The position numbers and the translations under genes are program-made. From contig JAFRMM010000048.1 of assembly GCA_017430675.1 (NCBI GenBank), forward strand, positions 1 through 39,413: DNA of 39,413 bases. Direction: 5' to 3'. Source of the stretch: Prevotella sp. (lineage in GTDB: Bacteria > Bacteroidota > Bacteroidia > Bacteroidales > Bacteroidaceae). The notes below the pieces were generated by a model, which was not told the origin of the DNA, made no database searches, and was given only the letters and a program-made list of their open reading frames with translations. Positions 16,178-22,577 of this stretch are shown piece after piece (position 1 is the stretch's first letter; every line of letters starts with the position of its first letter).

Positions 16178-16455
16178 GGGTGTAACGGTGTAACAATGCC
16201 GATAAACACAGGGGAAGCAGCCTGTTTTAGAGGGTGTAACGGGTGTAACGAGGGTGTAACATATTCTGGCAAATGAATTCTCTCGAGAATTTGATCGTTA
16301 AGAGGCTCCTGACAATGCTAAAGGACTGCTTTTTGTCTCAATTCTCGAGAGAATTTAAAATGATCTAATCATGTTACACCCTTGTTACACCCGTTACACC
16401 CTTCAAACAGGGTGCACATGCCGATGTATAAAGGGTTGTTACACCCGTTACACCC
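16178..16455. repeat. Mirror-symmetric array of ten GGGTGTAAC nonamers
   Basis: Five copies point right at 16178, 16186 (CGGTGTAAC), 16232, 16241 and 16252. Five copies of the complement GTTACACCC lie at 16373, 16384, 16393, 16438 and 16447. Each pair is placed at nearly equal distance from a centre near 16316 (about 57-65, 68-76, 77-85, 122-130 and 131-139 bases). Inside lie two 16-bp elements that are reverse complements of each other (16276-16291 and 16340-16355). This stretch carries no gene; function unknown. Confidence 0.9.
16276..16355. repeat. Paired CTCGAGA palindromic elements at the centre of the array
   Basis: AATTCTCTCGAGAATT (16276-16291) and AATTCTCGAGAGAATT (16340-16355) are exact reverse complements, and each is itself nearly palindromic around CTCGAG. 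A 48-base spacer separates them. They could form a long hairpin or two small ones, or bind a dimeric protein twice. Confidence 0.85.
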
Positions 16456-16489
16456 TCAAACACGAAAAATTATATATCGCAAACATCCC

Positions 16490-16509
16490 TTGGAAATATT
16501 TATTTCCAA
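16490..16509. promoter_or_regulatory. Candidate operator upstream of the DUF3791 gene
   Basis: TTGGAAATA and TATTTCCAA form a perfect 9-bp inverted repeat separated by two bases. It lies 27 bp before the -7 box at 16537, a position suited to binding by an autoregulatory antitoxin. No binding data are available; the role is inferred. Confidence 0.4.
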
Positions 16510-16536
16510 ATCTTCTTCCGTTTGAATTATTTTTTG

Positions 16537-16545
16537 TAACTTTGC
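16537..16545 (+). promoter_or_regulatory. -7 box of the DUF3791/DUF3990 operon
   Basis: TAACTTTGC fits the Bacteroidota -7 consensus and lies 43 bp before the ATG at 16589. The -33 region is weak. Confidence 0.6.
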
Positions 16546-16588
16546 AACATCAAACTGTGTTTTTACATAGTAAACTGTTTAATAGCGT

Positions 16589-16828
16589 ATGGACAATGTA
16601 ATAGAAATCCCCAAGAATCAGATAGTGATGGCTTTTGTGGCTACCTGTATCGAAGCTACTGCCCGTTTGCTGAATACTTCCTATAAAGAAGTGTATCAGA
16701 GGATGAAATATGTGGGACTGATTGAGCGGTATATTATCCCACATTATGAGACTCTTCATAGTGAAAGCCGTGAGAATATCGCAGAAGGAATGGTAGAATG
16801 TTTGAATGAATGGGAGGATCGTAAATGA
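16589..16828 (+). CDS. DUF3791 family protein, putative antitoxin partner
   Basis: A 79-aa protein resembling the DUF3791 family: a CIEATA-type helix near the start, a central helix ending in GLIERYIIPHYETLHSES, and a final helix ending in LNEW. DUF3791 genes commonly stand directly before DUF3990 genes, and here the stop overlaps the DUF3990 start by four bases (ATGA), so translation is probably coupled. By position it is the likely antitoxin or accessory subunit, but this is not established from sequence. It is the first gene of the operon driven from 16537. Confidence 0.7.
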   Translation: MDNVIEIPKNQIVMAFVATCIEATARLLNTSYKEVYQRMKYVGLIERYIIPHYETLHSESRENIAEGMVECLNEWEDRK

Positions 16829-17316
16829 AAGATATTATCGTTTATCATGGTGGAACAGAGATTGTAGAACACCCAATCTGTAAGTTTGGCCGTCGTAATT
16901 TGGATTTTGGCCAAGGTTTTTATATCACCGATATACGCAAGCAAGCCGTAGATTGGGCATCTCTGATGGCAGACCGTAGGAGATTGTCCCCAGTCTTAAA
17001 TAGATATCGCTTGAATCGTGAAGCAGTCATAACCGAAGCCTGTTGTAAAGTCTTTGAAGCATACGACAAAGATTGGTTGGAATTTATTGTCGCGAGTAGG
17101 CGAGGCCAGCATGTGGCAGATCACTATGATTATATTGAAGGTGGTGTTGCCAACGATCGTGTCGTTGATACAGTCAATCTTTATATGGCTGGACTTATGG
17201 ACGAGAATACAGCACTACGTCGTTTATCGGAACACCAGCCTAATAATCAGATGTGTTTGCTCTCCCAAGAAATAACAGACAAATATTTGATTTTCGATGG
17301 AACAGAAGAAATATGA
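16825..17316 (+). CDS. DUF3990 protein, putative ADP-ribosyltransferase-fold toxin
   Basis: A 163-aa protein with the DUF3990 signature: an N-terminal VYHGG (H8), then DFGQGFYIT (27-35, Y33), a QAVDWASLM helix and a C-terminal QMCLLSQEITDKYLIF strand. DUF3990 is thought to have the fold of ADP-ribosyltransferases, in which the H and Y residues would contact NAD; toxicity is inferred from family context and from the neighbouring small genes. The start overlaps the DUF3791 stop (ATGA). The next small gene starts 20 bp inside this one's end, so all three are probably one translational unit. Confidence 0.75.
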   Translation: MKDIIVYHGGTEIVEHPICKFGRRNLDFGQGFYITDIRKQAVDWASLMADRRRLSPVLNRYRLNREAVITEACCKVFEAYDKDWLEFIVASRRGQHVADHYDYIEGGVANDRVVDTVNLYMAGLMDENTALRRLSEHQPNNQMCLLSQEITDKYLIFDGTEEI

Positions 17317-17545
17317 AGACCCTGTCAAGTCACCTGTTATACAGGAGATCATTATGAGCAACCGAATTGGTGCCATTTCTGTGGAATTGGCCAAGCGCTT
17401 GAACATAGAACCTGTGAAAGCCTTACAACTATTTTACGAAAGCCAAACCTGTGCCGATTTGCATGATAAATCCACAGGCCTTTATCTTTATGGTGATCTT
17501 TATGTGGCAGATGAGTTTATGAGAGAAAAGGAATATAATCTATAA
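17297..17545 (+). CDS. Second small DUF3791-like protein
   Basis: An 82-aa protein starting within the 3' end of the DUF3990 gene in another frame. The core (NRIGAISVELAKRL, then ALQLFYESQTCADLHD and GLYLYGDLYVADEF) resembles the small proteins that follow DUF3990 genes and are often labelled DUF3791. A later ATG at 17354 (MSNRIGAIS) would avoid the overlap and still keep the core. With the two preceding genes it makes a three-gene toxin-antitoxin-like module in which two small proteins flank a putative ADP-ribosyltransferase. Confidence 0.65.
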   Translation: MEQKKYEDPVKSPVIQEIIMSNRIGAISVELAKRLNIEPVKALQLFYESQTCADLHDKSTGLYLYGDLYVADEFMREKEYNL

Positions 17546-17584
17546 ACTAATAGTCTTTTGCAGCGATAAATAACTAAGAGCGAT

Positions 17585-18655
17585 ATGAACGAAAAGAAAT
17601 TCTTATCCTATCTAGAGCAATACCACCAATGGCTGACAGACCGTCAGGGAAAGGCTAAGGAAGAACTGGCAGAGCGTGAAGCGTATGCCAAGGATATGCA
17701 GAAATATGACAAGAAACGTCTTCTGAGTATGACGGCTGAAGATGTTTATAACCTGCTTTCTCCACTCTGGGCTATGGCTATGTGGGGTAATAAGCACTAT
17801 AAAATCGACAACCTGATAGAAACGAATAGTCTTGAACTGATTCGTGCTCAGTTTGCCAATTTGCTATATGGAAAGGATTCACTTGCCAAGCGTTGGGATG
17901 AGTTCCGTCAAAAGATTAAAGGTATTGGCCCTGGCATCATGAGCGAAGTGCTCAACAAGGCTTTCCCCAATGACTGCATTCTTTGGAACAGTAAGACCAA
18001 GAACGGCTTTACCATCCTTGAAGTGCCAAACACACCCAAATACGACTCTGCAATGGATGGAAAGATGTATGCTTATCTGTCGGAGTGTGGCAAGAAGATG
18101 CTGGATTATGCCAAGAGCAAGGGCTACAATGATTTAGAAAACTTGATTGCCCTCGACTATTTCATTTGGCAAGAAGTCCAAAAAGACATTGACGAGCCAG
18201 AAGCAACAGATGTTGAGGTACCCAAGACTAAAAAAGAATCGAATTTCGTTCATAACGACATACGAGATAAAATCAAAGAAATCGGTGAGTGCTTAGGCTT
18301 CAAGGCCACAACTGAAGTCACCGTAGCCAATGGCGCAAGGGTTGATGCTGTCTGGGAAGTCTCTATTGGCAACATGGGTAGGATCATCTATGTCTTTGAG
18401 GTGCAAACCTCAGGCTCTATTGACAGTCTGATCCTTAATTTGATGAAGGCAAAGAACAACAAGGCTGTTCAAGGCATTGTTGCCGTCTCTGACGCTGAGC
18501 AAATAGAGAAAATAAGGAAAGAAGTGGAGTCTTTGGATGACATCAAAAAGGACATCAAGTATTGGGACTATACCGAAGTGCTTGAAGTCCACGAGGCTTT
18601 GCAAAAAGCTAACGAGAGTATTAACAAATTAGGGCTTGTGCCTGTAAGTTTATAA
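17585..18655 (+). CDS. Unrecognised protein with PD-(D/E)XK-like C-terminus, possible nuclease
   Basis: A 356-aa protein with no confident family. The N-terminal 200 residues are helical and contain a helix-hairpin-helix-like IKGIGPGIMSEVL (111-123) followed by FPNDCILWNSKTKNGF, a pattern reminiscent of the N-terminal parts of some McrB-associated and other restriction proteins. After an acidic linker (about 203-219), the C-terminal domain has ANGARVDAVWE (D254) and YVFEVQTSGSID (E272, Q274). That resembles a PD-(D/E)XK core with Gln in place of the usual Lys, then a Leu-rich helix. It stands 17 bp before the RM methyltransferase gene and may be a companion nuclease or a separate defence effector. 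Its base composition is less AT-rich than the RM genes. Confidence 0.6.
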   Translation: MNEKKFLSYLEQYHQWLTDRQGKAKEELAEREAYAKDMQKYDKKRLLSMTAEDVYNLLSPLWAMAMWGNKHYKIDNLIETNSLELIRAQFANLLYGKDSLAKRWDEFRQKIKGIGPGIMSEVLNKAFPNDCILWNSKTKNGFTILEVPNTPKYDSAMDGKMYAYLSECGKKMLDYAKSKGYNDLENLIALDYFIWQEVQKDIDEPEATDVEVPKTKKESNFVHNDIRDKIKEIGECLGFKATTEVTVANGARVDAVWEVSIGNMGRIIYVFEVQTSGSIDSLILNLMKAKNNKAVQGIVAVSDAEQIEKIRKEVESLDDIKKDIKYWDYTEVLEVHEALQKANESINKLGLVPVSL

Positions 18656-18672
18656 TATCGCATATATATATT

Positions 18673-20757
18673 ATGGCATACTCATACAACACATCAGTCT
18701 GTGAAGCCTTAAAACAAGGAGGCTTTGATTTCTCTATTTCCGGGGAATATCATTATATTAAAGTAGGTGATGCAACCGTTAATCAATTAAAAAAGGCTGG
18801 GATTCTACCTCCAAAAGCATACAAGAAACTTTCTTCTCATAAACCAGATGGTTTAATTCTCTATGAAAAGAATTCCGTGCAAGTACTGATTGAGTATAAA
18901 AAACCTGGAGAATTTTCAAATGCAAAAGAGGCATATAATTTGATCTACAGTTGGTATTATGATTTAGCTGACACCTTAGGTTGTAATGTCATCTGTATCA
19001 CAGATGGTAATAGCAGTTTCTGGTATCACGCAAAATCCAAGACACAAATCAAGGAGGCCGATGGCAGCATATTTTCATATATATTGGATATTAGCCTATT
19101 GACTAACAATACTATGCCTATTGAAGCAAAAGAGAATTTTGAACAAATTTTGAATCGCTTTTCAAATATTGACGACAAAGGATTTCTTGAGAAAGAAACT
19201 ATACTAAATCCGCAGGAATTAGCAAGAAATGTTTGGCAAAAAATATGGATAAGTACTGGCAAAGAACCAGAAAAATGCTTGTATAATGTCGTTGAAATAT
19301 TTATATTCAAATTTTTGTCCGATTTGAATATTTTAGAAGATAGATTTTCCTTTGATAAATTGTATGAAGATGTAGAAAAAGGGAATGACACAGCATTGAA
19401 GACATATGCTTCACTGATTAGAAAAGAAATAAAAGAAATGTTCCCTAAAGGAGATGACGGAACAACTATTCTTAACGGCACAATATTTGTCAATGAGAAA
19501 GGAGACCCCAATCTTTCTCAATATTTATTATTTAATAACGTCTTAAAAGAATTCCATAATTATGGTGCAAAATATGGTTCTTTTAAAAATATTGACAAAA
19601 GTTTTAAAACAAGACTCTACGAAAGTTTTCTTAGACAGTCAGCAGGAATTTCTGCACTAGGGCAATATTTTACTCCAAGAAATGTCGTAAGAAGTATTGT
19701 TAAAATGGCTAATGGAGAAAATCTCCCCAATGACGCAGCAATCTGTGATCCCTTTTGCGGTGTTGGTGGTTTCCTCTTAGAATTCATAAACGAATATGAT
19801 AAATTTAAAAAACAATATACGCCAGAAAACAACATAATAAAACCTGATTTTTCACTAATTGGTTACGATAAAGGCAGCGATGAAAAGGATGATCAAAGAA
19901 CTATTATCCTAGCAAAAGCAAATATGCTTATTTATTTATCCGATTTGTTAGTTAAACATAAAAGTAGCACTAAAACATTCTCTGAAAGTGTTTTCAATAA
20001 AGTTTTCCATCTGGTAAAAACAAATTTGGGGACATTTGGACTTGACGAAAAAGAAAAATACGACTTAATATTGACAAATCCGCCATATGTTACAAGCGGA
20101 GTTAGTACTATCAAAAAAGAAATTAAAGAAAACGGACTGAATAGCATTTATTCTATAACTGGAAATGGTTTGGAAGGACTTGCTATATCATGGATAATTT
20201 ATTCATTAAAAAAAGGAGGAAGTGCATATATAGTAGTTCCCGATGGAATAATGAATCGAACTTCCGATAAGAAATTAAGAGATTTTATATTAAAAAAATG
20301 TATCATAAATGGAATTATATCTCTGCCTAATAGAACTTTTTTTGCCACTCCAAAGCAGACATATATACTTGCCATAACTAAAAAACAAGAGGATACAGAA
20401 ATCCAAGATTCTCCAGTATTTACATATCTAATTAGTGAAATTGGAGAGTCCAGCGACTCTAAACGTTTCAATATTGAGAAAAATGATTTGGAGGATATGG
20501 CCATAAAATTTAGGCAATTTATGGCGACTAAGAAGCAGTACAAATCAGATAGTGATAGGTGCAAAATTCAAGAACTCAGCAGATTCTCTAATTCTTCTAG
20601 TTGGATGATTGAGAAAGATTGGTCTGAGGAAGAAAGTAAAAAATTAGGTTTGGAAAATGAAACTTCAGAGATTTCTGAATCGGATTTCGTTGAGAAGGTA
20701 AAAGAGGCTCATGATATTGTTTCAAGACTATATAGAATTGCAAAAAGGAGGAAATAG
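18673..20757 (+). CDS. Single-chain restriction-modification subunit: nuclease domain plus N6-adenine methyltransferase
   Basis: A 694-aa protein joining two activities. The N-terminal domain shows a PD-(D/E)XK pattern: KPDGLI (D59), then LIEYKK (E74, K76). The middle and C-terminal parts form an HsdM-type adenine methyltransferase with QYFTP (331-335), the SAM-binding DPFCGVGGFL (359-368) and the catalytic NPPY (469-472). A specificity gene follows after 3 bp. This nuclease-methylase chain with a separate S subunit matches the plan of BcgI-type (type IIB) enzymes, which cut on both sides of a bipartite site, rather than classical type I, for which no hsdR is seen here. The gene is strongly AT-rich against the core genes, suggesting transfer. 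Confidence 0.82.
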   Translation: MAYSYNTSVCEALKQGGFDFSISGEYHYIKVGDATVNQLKKAGILPPKAYKKLSSHKPDGLILYEKNSVQVLIEYKKPGEFSNAKEAYNLIYSWYYDLADTLGCNVICITDGNSSFWYHAKSKTQIKEADGSIFSYILDISLLTNNTMPIEAKENFEQILNRFSNIDDKGFLEKETILNPQELARNVWQKIWISTGKEPEKCLYNVVEIFIFKFLSDLNILEDRFSFDKLYEDVEKGNDTALKTYASLIRKEIKEMFPKGDDGTTILNGTIFVNEKGDPNLSQYLLFNNVLKEFHNYGAKYGSFKNIDKSFKTRLYESFLRQSAGISALGQYFTPRNVVRSIVKMANGENLPNDAAICDPFCGVGGFLLEFINEYDKFKKQYTPENNIIKPDFSLIGYDKGSDEKDDQRTIILAKANMLIYLSDLLVKHKSSTKTFSESVFNKVFHLVKTNLGTFGLDEKEKYDLILTNPPYVTSGVSTIKKEIKENGLNSIYSITGNGLEGLAISWIIYSLKKGGSAYIVVPDGIMNRTSDKKLRDFILKKCIINGIISLPNRTFFATPKQTYILAITKKQEDTEIQDSPVFTYLISEIGESSDSKRFNIEKNDLEDMAIKFRQFMATKKQYKSDSDRCKIQELSRFSNSSSWMIEKDWSEEESKKLGLENETSEISESDFVEKVKEAHDIVSRLYRIAKRRK

Positions 20758-20760
20758 CAT

Positions 20761-21834
20761 ATGGAGGTTTTATTAGGAAATGAAAAATATTTCGAATTAG
20801 CTATAGGACGACGCAAAACAAAATCTGAATTACAGCTTTTGCCTGGTGGAGATATTCCTATTATTAGTGCCCGCTTAGATGTTCCTTTTGGATATATTCA
20901 AAGCAATTCTTTTATTTGTCATAAAAAGAAATTGGTTTTATGGAATATTGATAGTAGTAGATGGGATACTAGGGTTTTGGACAAAAATACAAAATTTGTA
21001 CCTACAGACCATTGTGGATATATAAAAGTTTTATGTAAAGATATTGTTCCTGAATATTTAGCATATAAACTATATGAAGCCGGGCTGGCTATTGGGTTTA
21101 AGCATGAATACAGAGCATCTCTAAAAAACATATGTGATATTTCTATTTGTATACCTCAAACAAAAAATGGCAATTTCGACGTTAAGAAACAGAAAGCAAT
21201 AGCTTCCAAATATTTCCAATATTTGGATATAAAAAAGCAATTGCAAAATTTGATAAGTGAATTGTCTAACAATCGTATAAATATATCTTCTACAGCTGTT
21301 TTTTCTTCTATTTGTATTAATGACATCATGACGTTTAAAAAAGGAAAAGCGAAGTATTCAGAAAGATATTGCAATAATCATGAAGGCCAATTCCCCGTGT
21401 ACTCTGCAGGAACTAAATCGCAGAATATTATAGGGAAAATAAGTTCTTATGATTATTTTACTGAATGTTTGAAAATAACTACAAATGGCCATTATGCAGG
21501 AACTGTAGAATATGTTCCTAAAAGTAAATTTTCAATAAATGGAGATGCGGGAATTTTATATTTTAAAGACAAAACTTCAAAAAGGGAATTTGATTACCGC
21601 TATTTGGAATATGCTCTCCAAAAAGCAAGGGAGCAATATGGTTTTAATTGGAATAATAAGCCATATGAAAATGACATATTGGCAATAGAGATTCAAGTCC
21701 CTATAAAGAATGGTTCTTGGGATATTATTGAGCAAAAAAGAATTGCTAAACAGTATATCCTGTATAAAAAATACATATCAGAACTTAATTCATGTGTTGA
21801 TGACTTAAAAAAATGTTTTATTAAGGTAGATTAA
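20761..21834 (+). CDS. Restriction-modification specificity subunit (S)
   Basis: A 357-aa DNA-recognition subunit with two target-recognition halves. Each half starts with a short beta-rich segment and ends in a long helix: the first in FDVKKQKAIASKYFQYLDIKKQLQNLI (about residues 139-166), the second in WDIIEQKRIAKQYI. The second half has the HsdS-like GKAKYSERY, FPVYSAGT and NGHYAGTV motifs. It starts 3 bp after the nuclease-methylase gene and completes the system; together they should recognise a bipartite adenine-containing site. Low GC matches the partner gene. No simple repeats or inverted TRD copies that would suggest phase variation are seen. Confidence 0.82.
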   Translation: MEVLLGNEKYFELAIGRRKTKSELQLLPGGDIPIISARLDVPFGYIQSNSFICHKKKLVLWNIDSSRWDTRVLDKNTKFVPTDHCGYIKVLCKDIVPEYLAYKLYEAGLAIGFKHEYRASLKNICDISICIPQTKNGNFDVKKQKAIASKYFQYLDIKKQLQNLISELSNNRINISSTAVFSSICINDIMTFKKGKAKYSERYCNNHEGQFPVYSAGTKSQNIIGKISSYDYFTECLKITTNGHYAGTVEYVPKSKFSINGDAGILYFKDKTSKREFDYRYLEYALQKAREQYGFNWNNKPYENDILAIEIQVPIKNGSWDIIEQKRIAKQYILYKKYISELNSCVDDLKKCFIKVD

Positions 21835-21849
21835 TCCATTATTTAGAAT

Positions 21850-21963
21850 ATGACTAATATAGAACAACGCCCGCAGGAGGCACCTAGAACCACATCATTG
21901 CCCAAACCAGATGCTGGTAATAGCAGAGGTACAGGGCCACGAACACCAGGGCATCAAAGATGA
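21850..21963 (+). CDS. Putative 37-aa peptide gene coupled to a membrane protein
   Basis: An ATG at 21850 opens a 37-codon frame (MTNIEQRPQEAPRTTSLPKP..., ending TGPRTPGHQR) rich in Pro, Arg, Gly and Thr and probably disordered. Its TGA (21961-21963) overlaps the ATG of the membrane protein (21960-21962) in an ATGA junction, and it begins 15 bp after the specificity gene. The coupling and operon-like spacing suggest it is translated, either as a peptide or as a leader that controls the next gene. No homologue is recognised. Confidence 0.5.
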   Translation: MTNIEQRPQEAPRTTSLPKPDAGNSRGTGPRTPGHQR

Positions 21964-22346
21964 AGCTAGAAGAAATAAGGAAGTCCTACGAAGATATTTC
22001 ACGGACATTCAGCAATACGGTAAGAAACCTTGCAATATCTGGAATTGCTATTGTTTGGTTGTTTATGACGAAGGAGGATACAAACTTTAAGTTGTTTGTA
22101 TTGATTCTTGCAATGTCTTTATTCATTATAACTTTATTTGCCGACCTTATTCAGAATTACCAACTTTCTATTACGTGGTATAATTACTATATATTAATGA
22201 AAGAGAAATTTGGGAAAGAAGAAGATGATGATGTGAAAGAACCAGAAAATAAAAACGAATGGGGATGGTGTCTTTACAAAGGTAAACTATGGACTTTAGT
22301 TGTCGGGTATCTACTAATCTTTGTTTTTTTCCTGAGTTTAATATAA
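21960..22346 (+). CDS. Small membrane protein of unknown function in the defence cluster
   Basis: A 128-aa protein with three hydrophobic segments (about 24-36, 43-62 and 111-128), a short Trp/Tyr-containing stretch after the second, and an acidic hydrophilic loop (about 84-101) before the third. No family is recognised; the shape resembles small membrane effectors found in bacterial defence loci, but that is analogy only. The ATG overlaps the stop of a 37-aa frame (ATGA), and it follows the S gene in the same direction, so it is probably part of the RM operon. Low GC matches the RM genes. Confidence 0.6.
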   Translation: MKLEEIRKSYEDISRTFSNTVRNLAISGIAIVWLFMTKEDTNFKLFVLILAMSLFIITLFADLIQNYQLSITWYNYYILMKEKFGKEEDDDVKEPENKNEWGWCLYKGKLWTLVVGYLLIFVFFLSLI

Positions 22347-22418
22347 TTTATAGGGTAACACGCGATGAGATGGTTCTTGAATTAAAAGAAATGAATGATA
22401 ATCTTTGCAGACGAAATT

Positions 22419-22559
22419 ATGAATAAAGAAAAAGAAATAACGAAAGATTTGGCAGCTACCCACAAGGGTATTATGCAGAACAATGATCCTGAATATGTGA
22501 GACTTGTCACACAAATCTCTAATCTTTGGGAAAAGGCAAACGAAGCAAGAACAGAATAA
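22419..22559 (+). CDS. Putative 46-aa protein upstream of the DUF1016 gene
   Basis: A frame of 46 codons (MNKEKEITKDLAATHKG..., ending ANEARTE) with a helical, charged composition and ordinary codon use, ending 18 bp before the DUF1016 start. The rest of the 22347-22577 gap holds only an ATG-less fragment of about 27 residues just before it, possibly the end of a decayed gene. It may be a real small protein co-transcribed with the nuclease gene. No family is recognised. Confidence 0.4.
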   Translation: MNKEKEITKDLAATHKGIMQNNDPEYVRLVTQISNLWEKANEARTE

Positions 22560-22577
22560 AAACGTTATAAAGAATAT

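Noticed and set aside
16178..16455. CRISPR array
   Set aside because: The nonamers are too short, tandem or irregularly spaced, and half are inverted; no cas genes occur in the window.
22347..22418. A 27-residue ATG-less fragment (VTRDEMVLELKEMND) before the 46-aa frame
   Set aside because: Too short and without a start to be called a gene; it is mentioned only as a possible relic.
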